DNA of 64,000 bases from assembly GCA_029215795.1 (NCBI GenBank), contig JARDYH010000004.1:219345017-219409016 (forward strand), given 5' to 3'. This document shows positions 52,895-63,811 of the stretch, piece after piece. Origin of the DNA: Anniella stebbinsi (Eukaryota > Chordata > Lepidosauria > Squamata > Anniellidae). The notes beneath the pieces were generated by a model, which saw only the letters and a program-made list of their open reading frames with translations, was not told the origin of the DNA and did not search any database. The position numbers and the translations under genes were made by a program. How positions within the stretch are numbered: position 1 is the stretch's first letter; every line of letters starts with the position of its first letter.

Positions 52895-53335
52895 AGCTGA
52901 CCAGTGGACTAGAAACTAAGTGCTATGAAGAAAGATGTAAGGAACTGGGTGTATTTCACCTTGAGCAGAGAAGGCTGAGGGTGGGTGGGTGGAGAGATAT
53001 GGTAACACTATCAAAGCACCTAGAGGGTTGTTACACAGATGAGGGTCACAACCTGTTCTCCATCATCCGAGACTGCAGGACACGAAATAACAGGCTTAAG
53101 TTACAGGAGAGCAGATTTCAGTTGAACGTCAGGAAAAGGTCTCTAACAGGCTGATCAGTCTGACAATGGAACCAACTGTGTTGGGAGGTGGTGGGCGCTC
53201 CGTCACTGGAGGTATTGAGGCGGAGACTGGGCAGCCATCTGTCAGGGAAGCTTTAAACTGGATTCTTGCACTGAGCAGGAGGTTGGACTTGAAGACCTAA
53301 TTGCCTCTTCTGACTCAATGACTTTCAGGTGTTGG
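52895..53335 (+). mobile_element. CR1 LINE 3' end
   Basis: TTTCACCTTGAGCAGAGAAG, GATATGGTAACACTATCAAA, CCATCTGTCAGGGAAGCTTT and GGAGGTTGGACTTGAAGACC, then CTGACTCAATGACTTTC. Same order as 25.6 kb with more divergence. Confidence 0.85.
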
Positions 53336-53715
53336 TGAAAGTTGTTTTGGGTGGAAGGTGTTACATTTGACGTGGTGGCAGAGGGAGGCAAAGACACTAC
53401 TCCAAGGGGTGGCTTTGGCAGCCCAGCTTCACAAATAGGCTGATGGTGTCGCTCTTGCCCCCCCCCCCCCCCGGATGTGCTTAGGAATGGCACAACGTCA
53501 TTTGCAAAGCAAGATGCAGCCAGGCTGCTGAGCTGCTACCTGGAGCACCGGCATAGCTTGTTGACAAAGGGATTGCAGCCTGGAGACGTAATCTGGTCCA
53601 TGGAGGTTCCCCATCTGGACCGCAGGGGGTTGGGCTCCAAAGGCAAGCAGAGGCTTGGAAGGCTAAAAAAAAAACTCCTACTGTGGTCAGAGATCTCTGA
53701 TTGGTGAAAACTGTG
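53336..53715. other. Unassigned sequence
   Basis: A pure C-run of 14 lies at 53459-53472. No gene recognised. Confidence 0.35.
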
Positions 53716-53719
53716 GGGT

Positions 53720-54028
53720 TAGGTGGATTTGTGGAATGTTGTTTTTTTTTAAAAAAGTTCTGGAACTTTGTGCAAGTTTAGTAATAGAAAAATATGCAAA
53801 GAAATAAACAATCGTCTTGGCCGAAAATGCACATTTCCCCCATAGGCTAAAACATGAAAATATGGTTTTGCCCATTGGGGGGATTTGCACATTTGCACAA
53901 GTGCGAATTTGTGCAAATTCAGAAAGAAAGAAAATGGATTTCACTGATGAATAGATGACAGAGCGAAAGACGCCTAAGAATCCATGAGATGCCGATGGAA
54001 CAGATTTTACACAATCCGCACATCCCTA
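53720..54028. mobile_element. H4 hAT-like MITE (309 bp)
   Basis: Left end TAGGTGGATTTGTGGAATG; right end ACAATCCGCACATCCCTA. The central part is mirrored around GGATTTGCACATTTGCACAA and GTGCGAATTTGTGCAAATTC. The flanks do not form a convincing duplication. Confidence 0.6.
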
Positions 54029-54955
54029 TGGAGGAGAGAGCAGTCCCCTTCATTCCTCAATCAACTTCTGGCAGAAGAATTAAGGGGAGTGGGCTGGCTT
54101 GGCTTCACTCCTTCTGGGCTTCCCCTAGCAGGGGAAAGACCAAGTGCAGAGAAACAGGTTCCCTACTTTGGCCAGGAGCCCAATGATGTCAATGGACAGG
54201 GCTCCACCTCTGATGTTATGGGCAAGGCCTCCCCTGAAATCATCCATCACATAAGAGGACTCAGGGAGGCACTCTGCCCCCTCAACCCTGAACAGTCTCC
54301 ACCGCTAGTTTTTTTTTAAAAAAAAGAACAGGGAAAGGAAAGCCCTCACACCACCACATCAGTTTATGAAAATAATGTACAGAATGGATTGGATTAGAGA
54401 AAATGTCTTGCAGAAATGCATCATGTTAGGCAAAATTGTGTACATATTAGGAGAAAATAGCACAAAAATGTGTACACATTTTTATGTAGACTTAAAAAAA
54501 ATGAGTCACATACTGATGTGGAAATAGGATAGGATGGAATAAAATTCTTAGATTCATCTGTCAACATGGGACAGCCATTCCCAGCAGCTGCAGACCTGTG
54601 TATTTTGCAGCAGGGTTGAGGTGTTAAAATGAGACATCTCTTAACAGATCATAACCGTTTCCCAAACATCAGCTGGAACCATCAGCATATTTTTATATTG
54701 TCAAAAGAAATGGAGGGGAGGTGTAATTCACCTTCTTATTTATCTCTTTGCCTAACTGGCTGCATTCCTTCCATGCTGTGGTGCACAGCAACGGATTTTC
54801 AAAACCAGAAGTGGAACCACCTCCTCGTCATGAAAATACCCTTCCCCAAATTTCCCTTCTCAGTTGCTTCTGCCCTTCTGTCTCTAGTGTAATGAAATCC
54901 TGATTAATATATACCTTCTTTATTCTTTGGGTCTATTACAGTTAGAAAAGGACAG
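54029..54955. other. Unassigned sequence
   Basis: A 111-codon plus frame (53984-54319) partly overlaps the H4 element and lacks a domain. No repeat recognised. Confidence 0.35.
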
Positions 54956-55540
54956 CATCTAGTTTAAAGGAATACCTCTGAGACTTCCACTAATGAAGTC
55001 GCAGAAGATGGAGAATTCTGCTGATTGGACAATTCTTTCATGTTCAGCAACCCGTCTTTCAGTGGCATCGAGAGGTGTTTTAGTTCCTTATTATTTTTGT
55101 TACTTTCGTTTGTTATTTCCCCCTTTTTGGTGTGTGAGTAACAAGTTTGCAACTCTTGATTCAGGGCTGTAAAGACATCTGGAATGCAGCAACACATCTG
55201 GCCTTCTTCATATTCAATATAGCTAATCGGAATGCTGATGCTTTTCTTGAAAATTTGAATGAGAAAGAGAAGCTGCAGCATTTGGTTTCAATTACTTACT
55301 GTTCAGAGTTTAGAAAGAGCACCCCCTTTCCTCCTGCCATGACAGGGCTGACAGGGGTGGACAGCAGCTGGGTCACCTGCCAATGATGAAGGGAGGGATG
55401 TCAGCAAAATCCGTTTGGGGTGGAGCTTGACAACCTTCTCCTGGTTCATCCCCCTCCCCCCACCAGACTTCGGTCCATTTTCCATGAACTGGCCCAACTT
55501 GATCAGCAACGAGTCAGGCCATTTTGCAGAGTTTCCGTAC
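54956..55540. other. Unassigned sequence
   Basis: Minus-strand frames of 105 and 91 codons without known domains. Confidence 0.35.
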
Positions 55541-55665
55541 TTGTTTTTAAATTTGTGCAAATAAAGATTTGTCCACATTTCAGCTGAAATGTGTGCAAAT
55601 CTCTATTTGCGCAAATTTTAAAAATGCAGAAAAAAGTTCCCGGATTTAGGGGGAAACATGCGGCT
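55540..55665. mobile_element. H4 internal hairpin fragment
   Basis: AAATTTGTGCAAATAAAGAT, CCACATTTCAGCTGAAATGT and GTGCAAATCTCTATTTGCGC form a hairpin of about 75 bp centred on CAGCTG. This matches the low-GC H4 centre. Outer ends are not seen. Confidence 0.45.
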
Positions 55666-55749
55666 TTGCTCACAACTACGAGCCAAGTTGGGCAAGGAGT
55701 GGAAGTCCGTCTTTCAGACCATGGACCATGAGGAAGAGCAGTGGAGTTT

Positions 55750-55905
55750 GGTGGCTGAGTTTCAGTCAGAACTCTAAAGGAGCTATCCAAGTGCTGAACC
55801 CTAGCCCCCAAAATAAGTTCAGCAGCTTGAATATCTCCTTTAGAGTTCTGACTGAAACTCAGAGTGGATTCGCTGCCCAACTGACATTGAAAGCTCTTAC
55901 TGCCA
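55750..55905. mobile_element. P1 short hairpin MITE
   Basis: TGAGTTTCAGTCAGAACTCT and AAAGGAGCTATCCAAGTGCT are mirrored by AGCAGCTTGAATATCTCCTT and AGAGTTCTGACTGAAACTCA. This is the longest P1 hairpin in the window and may show both outer ends. Confidence 0.65.
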
Positions 55906-56069
55906 GTAACTAAGCCTTTGAAGAGGCAGTTCAACTTTTAAGAATGGGGGAGGAACTGCACAGAAGCTGGGGAACCACCAAATGATCAGTGGGAGGGGGA
56001 AAGGGCTGGGAAAGGGGGTGGAGCTTTCTGGGGACCCCCAGAGGGCTGGATTTGGACCACTGGGCCTGA

Positions 56070-56525
56070 GGTTCATAAGCAGCACCATGCTGGTTGAGAC
56101 TAAGGTCCATCTAGTCCAGGACTCTGTTCACACAGTGGGCAACCAGCTGCCTCTGGGAAACCCAAAGGCAGGACATGAGTGCCATAGCACCCTCCCACCC
56201 AAGTTCCCTAGCATCTGGTGTACATAGGCTTACTGTCTCTGTTACTGGAGGTAGCACTTAGTCATCAGGACTGGTAGCCACTGATAGCTTTCTCCTCTAC
56301 GAATTCATCTAACTCCATTTGAAAGCCATCCAAATTGGTGTCCATCGCTACATCTTGTGGCAGCACATTCCATAGTTTAATTACGTACTGTGTGAAGAAG
56401 GCCTTCCTTTGATCTGTCCTGAATTTCCCAACAATCAGCTTCCTGAGATGACTCTGGGTTCTAGTATTTTGAGAGAGGGAGAAAAATGTCTCCCTGTCCA
56501 CTTTCTCCACACGACATGTGATATT
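56070..56525 (-). mobile_element. CR1 3' end with reverse-transcriptase C-terminus
   Basis: The minus frame 56265-56510 reads RKAFFTQYVIKLWNVLPQDV, then TNLDGFQMELDEFVEEKAIS, the CR1-type reverse-transcriptase C-terminus. The 3' UTR follows to about 56070 (AGACTAAGGTCCATCTAGTC on plus). 5'-truncated, about 450 bp. Confidence 0.85.
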
Positions 56526-56529
56526 GGAC

Positions 56530-57835
56530 TTCTCCTAAGCAGGTTCCCATAGGGCCCCCAGCCCTGCTGGCACTCTGTCATTTGCCCCTACCCGTATTCT
56601 TCCGTTGTCTGATTTTCTTGAGCCGGAAGCATGGATTCATCTCTTCCCAAAACTTTGTTGTGAACTGTCGACACATCTGTCTTTGATTATTGCTACAGGT
56701 TGGCATTTTCAAAGAGCAAAGCAAGGCTGCCAACTCTATTAGTAACCTAGTTTGTATAATTTACAATCCCCTCCAACCCCCTCCACCACAGAGGGGGTTT
56801 GAGAGCGCAGCAGTTTTGCTGGGTATTTCTGGGAAGAGGCCACCATGGCAGCGCCAATTATTAAAACCACTCGCTCACATTAAAGCTATAAAGATTAAAA
56901 AACTATTGCGCACTTGCCATTAAATATGGATGGGGATCATGTAATATGTATTATATTGAGAAAGAAAAGGCCAGCCGCAGGAGCTTTTGCAGAAGCCGGT
57001 GGAAGAGCCGCAAACCGTCAAGTCCCAATCGGCACAGGCTTTGTCAAAGCTGAGGAACAACTTTGTCATGCAAAATAAACACAGATGTTCCAACAGCTGA
57101 CTTGAACATCCAGGCAACGGGGTAGGCCTAAGATAGTGTTTGGGAAGGGGCACAGCCCTCACTGAAAGGCTGAGCGCTCTCCTCCAAGAACCATGCTTCA
57201 TTTTCAGCCTAGGCCGAGTGTGAATCATTTCGAGGGCACTTCATGTTGTTGTTTTTAATTGTGTTTGCTGTGAGCTGCATTCCACCCTGTCAATCCTCAG
57301 GACTGAAATGCATTCAAATCGCTCCCATCATTAGTGGGTTTGGCATACACAAAGCCCTTTTAGCGTGTCGCTGGCGGAGTCTGTTCCGTAGGTTTGGGAA
57401 GGCTGGCTTTTTATGAGCACCTTAGGCCTCACTTTGCTTTCAAAATGTAACTGTTCTCTTTTCTGTTCCTCATCCAACTCTCTAGGGAGGGTGGCGGTGG
57501 GGAAAGCTCACCCGCTCTGAGCTCTGTCTGCATTTCTCCCAGTTTCAGCTATAACATGAGCAAAAAGAAGAGACTAGGTCAAGGCTGTGAACTGAGGCCT
57601 CTAATCCCTAAGGCCATTGTGGATCCTATTCCCTAGTGGCTCATGATATCCGCCAGCATGAATGTATGCGCACAAATGATCCCATGGAAACAGGATGGCT
57701 GGTGCCTGGGCTTTAGGAGTTACAGCGTATGTGTAGGGAACAACTCTCATCATTTTCAGCCAGGATGGCCACAGGGCTGGTAAATTATAATTGGTCGTGC
57801 TGGTTGGTAGGATGGCCTCTTATGCATTGCTGAAA
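56530..57835. other. Unassigned; candidate conserved stretch at 57230-57400
   Basis: No repeats recognised. The part at 57230-57400 (TTTTTAATTGTGTTTGCTGT, CCATCATTAGTGGGTTTGGC) has the texture of conserved non-coding sequence, untested. Confidence 0.3.
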
Positions 57836-57839
57836 AAGA

Positions 57840-58035
57840 GGAACCGCATCTCCAAAACAGAAGACACCAATTTGCATAACATTTAGATATGCAAGTTTGG
57901 GCATATAGGTGCACATTTCGAAATAATGATGATTTAAATAGACATCTAATATATATCCACCCGTGGTGGAGAAGACGGATTAGGTGACCTGTGTGCATTC
58001 TGGTTTACATGTTAGTTCAGGAAGTGCAATTTATG
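57840..58035 (-). mobile_element. U1 unclassified repeat, 3' part, reverse
   Basis: GACACCAATTTGCATAACAT, TTAGATATGCAAGTTTGGGC, TATAGGTGCACATTTCGAAA, ATAATGATGATTTAAATAGA and GGAGAAGACGGATTAGGTGA follow reversed U1 order. Confidence 0.55.
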
Positions 58036-58048
58036 TCAGTTCATATTA

Positions 58049-58364
58049 TAGGATGACCATATGGAAAGGAGGACAGGGTTCCTGTATCTTTAGCAGTTGT
58101 ATTGAAAAGGGGGTTTCAGCAAGTATCATTTGTATGCATGCAGCACCTGATGAAATTCCCTCTTCATCACAACCATTAAAGCTGCAGGAGTATAGCTAGA
58201 GTGACCACATACAAAAGAGGGCAGGGATCGTGCAGCTTTAACTGTTGAGATGAAGAGGGAATTTCACCAGATGCTGCATGTATAACAATGATACTTGCTG
58301 AAATTCCCTTTTCTATACAACAAAGATACAGGATTCCTGTCCTCCTTTTCATATTATCACCCTA
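58049..58364. mobile_element. H1 hAT-like palindromic MITE (316 bp)
   Basis: Left end TAGGATGACCATATGGAAAG; right end CATATTATCACCCTA. The flanks TCATATTA (58041-58048) and TCATATAA (58365-58372) match at seven of eight positions. The arms carry more point changes than other copies. Confidence 0.85.
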
Positions 58365-58372
58365 TCATATAA

Positions 58373-59095
58373 TAATGTGAACCAAATGAATTTCTTCCCT
58401 ATCTTGAACTCACTGTCCAATGATGTGGGAGGCAGTCTAATGCCTAATGTCCCAACCAATGATTCAGTGGATTGGGACACAATAGCTCGCCACACATGGA
58501 AGAGTTATCAAAAGAAGGTGTTACAGCTTCCTTATGAGGAGGTTTTGTAGTACCTGGTCAAATATAGATATCTTTGGTTTTGTAATAGTTTGACTTCCCT
58601 GTTGCCTTATTGGTACTTACTTGTTCCTGTGTCCCTTGAAGTACGAGATAACATCTCTGTTGTTTTAGAGATTCACAGTTAATGGCACTGAAGCATGTAA
58701 AGATCAAGATCTTAAATGTGACTTTAAGCACAAATATCAAGTGAAGGCTTAGTAGCAAGCTGCAATTTATGCTCCCCTTCAAATAAATCGCAAATAGGCA
58801 AAGCGGTTCCTCCATGTAATTTGCATTAAATGTCACACATGCAGCTGCATGAAATTTGAGGGCTATGAGTTAAATCAATTTACCACCCTTAGATTTTTAT
58901 TTTCCCACTTTCAAAGGGTAGGTTTTGAAGCCTAGAAGCCAACATAATTCTGTTTATAGCTAAGAGGTAGCAGCTCAATAATAATTAAACCAGACAAATA
59001 ATAACAATCAGACTAAGGGATTTGTCATGGAAAGAAGTACTACACTCTTCTCTATTAAAGTCTCAAAATCTTCCAAGCAAGCGATGAAAGAAACA
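58373..59095. other. Unassigned AT-rich sequence
   Basis: No gene or repeat recognised. Confidence 0.35.
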
Positions 59096-59690
59096 TAGAT
59101 ATTCAATGCCCCAGTACCATGAACATCACCTTCATTTGATGTACACGATCTTCATGGTTTTTAGTGGTATATAAATGTCATTAATAAATAATAAACAAAT
59201 AATACAACACAATCTACAGCTTACACTAGATGACAAAAAGCCTTGGCAAATCAAAAGGTCTTTGTGACTCTAGAATTAGAGTCTAGTGAGTCCCCTTGAG
59301 CATCCCAAAGATAGGGCTCCATGACCAAGAAGGCTCCTTGCCCTATCTCCAGTCGCCAGCTGCCTAACTTCATGTGGCAAGGGAACACTGAGAAGGACCT
59401 CTGAAGGTAATCCGAATGCTTGGGCAGGCTCATTTGGTAATAGGTAGAAGGTAGTCTTTCAGGTACTTGGGTCCCAAGCTTTTTCGGCTTCATAGAAAAT
59501 CATCAGCAGTTGGAATTGTGTCTGAAAATGGACAGGTAGGCAATGCAGCTCTTCAAGAGCTCCATAGAGCCAGCACAAGTACTACCCTAGCAGCAGCATC
59601 TCGTCCTAACTAAAGTTTTGGGGAAGTCTAACTCCCTTCTTTTGGAAGCACCGTAAGACTGTCTGGTCTAGCCTCGAAGCTCAGGGCTAC
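59096..59690 (-). mobile_element. Old LINE-like repeat (reverse orientation)
   Basis: AATAAATAATAAACAAATAA is followed by CAAAAAGCCTTGGCAAATCA, ATGACCAAGAAGGCTCCTTG, CCCAGGTACTTGGG-type words and GGACAGGTAGGCAATGCAGC. Similar in layout to 4.2-4.7 kb. Class uncertain. Confidence 0.4.
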
Positions 59691-59802
59691 GATAGCAAAG
59701 AGTAAGAAAAAGCAAATGAAGATGTTCATGCACCTAATATAAATCGTCCTTCACCATGGTGCACTGTGAAATAGGAGTGCTATGTGTCATCAAGCATGTG
59801 AT

Positions 59803-60219
59803 TAGGAATATGCAGATCTTGTGAAATTCATTCCGTCTTTGTTTTGCAGATTGTCAGATGCCTTTCATTCTGACACAATCAGATTCCCCCCCCCATTTCC
59901 TGAATTAGCACAAATTCGCATTTGCAGAAATTCACACTGGTAAATTGCTAAATCTCTCCCACAAATGCAGAAATCCCCCCAATTATGCATTTTTATGCTT
60001 TAAGCTATGGGAGAAAATTCAGATTTTCAGCCATTTGTTAATTTGACATTTTTTTTCTAGGATTAAATTTGTGTAAAATTCCAGCATGTTAAATAGAAAT
60101 CCAAAAGTTTGTGGAATTTGTCAGACTCAGGAAAAGCTGCTCCACTGCAGAACCCGCAGGTCACATCCACAGAAATCTGAACTCATTTGATTCCTTTGCA
60201 GATTTCTCTGACATCCCAA
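59803..60219. mobile_element. H4 hAT-like MITE (417 bp) with 8-bp duplication
   Basis: Left end TAGGAATATGCAGATCTTGT; right end GCAGATTTCTCTGACATCCC. CATGTGAT is duplicated perfectly at 59795-59802 and 60220-60227. Internal words GCACAAATTCGCATTTGCAG and AAATGCAGAAATC tie it to H4. Confidence 0.75.
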
Positions 60220-60227
60220 CATGTGAT

Positions 60228-61085
60228 ACCCAATCAACCTGTGGAAATTACACCAGTACAACAAATTCTAATGGGAGACTGATATTTCAAGGATATTACA
60301 GACTGAGGCACTGGCTTCATTTGGTCTTGAGTATGAGTAGATTGTAGAACATTGGATGAGATGGTCTCTGGGGTCTCTTGCATTTCCCCCCTCATTTTTT
60401 TGCTAAGTGAACGTATTATTCTATAAGAGAGATGGAAAGACAGAGCTAATGAAGTCATATGCTATGTTAATGCTGACTTAATTGATACATTTATCATCTT
60501 CAACTATTGATCCATTTGTCATTTTAAAACTTACTCCTTGTTGAACCGAGAAGGAAATTTGTATATTCATCTCAGGGAGCACAGAATCAAGCTAAGCCTC
60601 ATTGTGAGTTGATTGCTAGGTTTTGCTACATGATTCGAATGATAGAGTCCTTCAACCATTTATGGCATCTATAATAATCTGGAATGGAGTTATTAAGAAG
60701 CCAAAGAGTGTCAGCCAGTATCCATGTAACAGAAAGTTGGAAATATTCTGTACCCATATTGTATTGGCAAACTGGGTCTGTACTCTAGACACTAAGACCT
60801 ATAACTTTAACTCTTCAAGGGAGGCAAGAATGGTAGGGACTGCTAAATCCAATGAGAATAAGTGTTATTCCTTGCCCCCATTTGTGCCTGGGACACTGTT
60901 ATTAACATTGTCAGGGGCAACCCAAGACCTAGATAAGTGGATAAGAGGGAAAGCTGAAGGCAAACAGTCAGGAAACAATGGTACTGAAGAGCTATAGATT
61001 CAGGACGGCAAGCAAGGCAAGGAGCAGTAGAACAAAAGCGCATCCATCTTGAAGCATAGGCAGGAAACTGTAATTGGAGCTGTTG
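60228..61085. other. Unassigned sequence
   Basis: A 124-codon plus frame (60623-60997) and a 148-codon minus frame (60843-61289) overlap each other. Neither has a recognisable domain. Confidence 0.35.
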
Positions 61086-61087
61086 AT

Positions 61088-61420
61088 ATGGTGGCGAAGT
61101 GTCCTGCTTTACAGAGGACAGTTGTCTATTTTGAGGAGCTGGCTGAGGGTAATCCTCAATTTGAAGAGATGTCCAGTCCAAGTCTGATTTAAAGTCAAAG
61201 AACTGTAAGGAGGGAGAACAGCAGGGACCTTGATGTTGATGACCTACAGTTGAGACCTGGACAGCAGGCTGAGCAGGTACACAGGTCACTTAGTCAGTCT
61301 TCTCTACTGCGGTGAGATATACTGTATTTCTATTTATTGTTGTTGTTGTTTTAATTTGCACCGATGAAAATTAATGTCAGGCAGATTGGTGTCCTCTTTT
61401 GACCTCTCTTTTGATGCTGC
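61088..61420 (+). mobile_element. U1 unclassified repeat, near full length
   Basis: TGGCGAAGTGTCCTGCTTTA, CAGAGGACAGTTGTCTATTT, AAGAGATGTCCAGTCCAAGT, AAGGAGGGAGAACAGCAGGG, GACAGCAGGCTGAGCAGGTA, CTCTACTGCGGTGAGATATA, a TTG tract (61326-61350), and GATTGGTGTCCTCTTTTGAC at the 3' end. Confidence 0.65.
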
Positions 61421-61550
61421 ACTTCCTCTTTTTTCTGGCAATGCATAAGCTGTTGATCAGCCTGACAGCAGCCTCTGTTTATAGGGCTGCTGGGAGGCTG
61501 GTGCCACAGACAACAGAGAAATTCAAGTGGCTTCCTGCATACCTGTATAG
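61421..61550. other. Unassigned sequence
   Basis: Short gap between U1 and CR1 with no recognised element. Confidence 0.35.
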
Positions 61551-61554
61551 CGCA

Positions 61555-61780
61555 TGTATAGTGCATAGTTAAATTATGGAAATCACTACCACAGGATGTA
61601 GTATGGCCACCAATTTGGATGCCTTTAAAAGGGGGTTGGATAAAGTCATGGAGGAGAAGGCTATCAATGGCTACTAGCCCTGATGGCTATGTGCTACCTT
61701 CAGTATCAGAGGTAGTAAGCCTACAGTAGTTGCTGTGGAACATGGGTGGGAGTGTGCTGTTGTACCATGTCCTGCTTTGT
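61555..61780 (+). mobile_element. CR1 3' end fragment
   Basis: ATAGTTAAATTATGGAAATC, GGATGCCTTTAAAAGGGGGT, AGGCTATCAATGGCTACTAG and GTAGTAAGCCTACAGTAGTT. Order as at 44.4 kb; the terminal TTATGTTCTT part is lost. Confidence 0.75.
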
Positions 61781-62985
61781 TGGTCTTCCAAAGTTAAACT
61801 GGCTTAGTGCTTTAGCACTGAAATTAGATTGTGTCCCTTTGGGCCATGTTTGCTGGTGAATGTTGAGAGTTGTAGGACTTTGTCCTGTCTAAAGATGCAT
61901 TGGATTGCATCCTAAAAATTATAAAAATGATCCAGAGAGAGACTTTCCGGTAAGTATACAGCCTGCAACTTTGGAACAAAGAGTTGTTGGTTCAAACATT
62001 TATCACTAAAACCAGTGTAAAGCCTGTTGATAAACCCAATTCAACCTTTTGCTCCAAACACAATCAAATCTTTTCCTACCCCAACCCCTGCCTTCCCATG
62101 CAAAAACACCACATTCCCCAATATACTGAATGTAAGAGTTGAAATATGTCCTAGATAATTGTAGATTCTAGGCTAGATCAAAATAGCATATTTACCACAT
62201 AACAGCTGGAGGTCCAGTACTGGCATCAAAGGAGGAAACCATCTCCAAGATTATCCATCACAACTTGGCAATAGTCTGTCAGTTGGCATCCAGAGAAGAG
62301 CAATATTACTTCTACTGGCTGCAGCTAGTTATGGAAACATCAGAACTGGAAAGCCCTCTAGGACACTGTGATGGTTATGGATTGTGTCCTTAGCCATAAA
62401 TTATTCTGGTGTAGTGATGGGGGATACAAAACTACAGGAGCACTAAAATATGTGACGCGTTTCTGAGTTGCCGTAGGAGAATACTGATAAAAGAATATAA
62501 AGTAAAAACTATAAAACAGGGATAGGCATTAGGCAAAGAGTGGTTAGGTGTCCTATTTTACAGAATTTCTCAATGCTTGAGCCTCATTTGTGGGATTTTC
62601 ACCCCATATCTATTCATTATTGAGGGGAAGGCATGTTCAGGCACTTCTGGATAAGATGGATTATTTAGATCCACTTCAATCAGGCCTGGATTTCCTACCC
62701 AAACTGCCTTGATAGTTAAGTGTCAGGAACTGTGACTGCTGCCCCATCTGGTGAAGTGAGTAACTGCAGCCTCTCAGTGAAGCATCAGGAACTGCATGAA
62801 GCTGCCCCATGTGGTGAATTACTGAACTGCAGGTGGCAGCTTCTTAGAAAAGATTCTTCTAGACCTCAATTGGCTCCATCGACCCAGGTTGGCCATTGGA
62901 TCCTTCTGGGCAGGAAGGAGTGTAAAGGGCTTTCTTTTGCAGACAAGCCTCACTTGAGTGACAAGGTTTATTTCTGCTGTGATGT
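61781..62985. other. Mostly unassigned; GGGAGTTGTAG-like module at 61840-61915
   Basis: GTTTGCTGGTGAATGTTGAG, AGTTGTAGGACTTTGTC and GATTGCATCCTAA match the 9.9 kb module. GGTTAGGTGTCCTATTTTAC at 62544 may be a stub of U1. The rest is unassigned. Confidence 0.4.
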
Positions 62986-62988
62986 TTC

Positions 62989-63488
62989 TAAAGCCATGTC
63001 TACACCAGGCCTTTATCCCCGGGGTCATCCCCAGGTCATCCCTGTGCGTCCACATGACACACAGGCGATCCCGGGATCAACTGGCGACGACCTGGGGATG
63101 AGCCCAGGATAACCCCGGGAGAATGGAAATCGGGGATATCCCAGTTTTTCTGTCATCCTGGGTGCTAAAACGGGCACAGAGCCTTGCAGGGTGGCTCCAT
63201 GCCCATGTGTGTGGGGGGGGGGGGGAAGCAGTTTTGTCAACCCCAGGATGGAGGGGAGTTGAAGCAGGATTTTCTTTTTTAAAAAAATCCTTACCTTTCC
63301 ATGTAAGTGTTGTTGTTGTTTTTTTAAAAAATGGCGCCCGTGGCATCTGCAACGTCCCTCTTTCCTTCCAGGATGTCACACGGCGATGTAGGCAGTGTGG
63401 GAGGATCGCGGAAGCAGGTAAGTCCGCGATCCTTCCCCCTCCCCCCTTCCCTCCCTCCCTCTACACACTTAGGTGTAGACATGCCCTA
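62989..63488 (+). mobile_element. H5 hAT-like element (500 bp)
   Basis: Left end TAAAGCCATGTCTACACCAG; right end TTAGGTGTAGACATGCCCTA. The flanks GATGTTTC and GGTCTTGC match at only five of eight positions. CAGGTAAGTCC lies near the right end (63416-63426), GATCCCGGGATC at 63067-63078 and a G-run at 63213-63225. Same family as 32.7-33.3 kb. Confidence 0.65.
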
Positions 63489-63499
63489 GGTCTTGCTCT

Positions 63500-63808
63500 T
63501 CGATCTTGACTTGCTCCCATGACCTGGAGCCCTGACATTAACCTTTATTAAGAAAGGGTTGAGGGGCAGTGCACGCCTGGAACCCTCAGTGGCATTTGAT
63601 GCCATTGACAGTAGAATCCTTGGATTGCTCTCTGAGATGATACTTGGGCCCATGGTGTGTCATGATTCTTGACCTACGTCGAGGGCTGATTGCAGAAGGT
63701 GGTGTTGGAGGAACGTCAGCTCAGCCCCGTGGGCACTTGTGCCATGGGGTGCTTCAGTCCTCTACTCTGTCCCACAGTGTATTCAACATCCATATCAGGT
63801 CACAGAGT
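63500..63808 (+). pseudogene. LINE reverse-transcriptase relic
   Basis: SVAFDAIDSRILGLLSEM (63590-63645) matches the AFDTIDH-type catalytic motif of LINE reverse transcriptases. CHGVLQSSTLSHSVFNIHIR (63740-63800) matches the GVPQGSxLSPxLFNIY motif. The order and roughly 50-residue spacing fit a CR1/L2-like LINE. Stops and substitutions show it is dead. Confidence 0.75.
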
Positions 63809-63811
63809 GAG

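Noticed and set aside
588..58364. CRISPR-like or satellite interpretation of the repeated hairpins
   Set aside because: The repeats are dispersed, carry their own target duplications and differ in flanks, so they are transposon copies.
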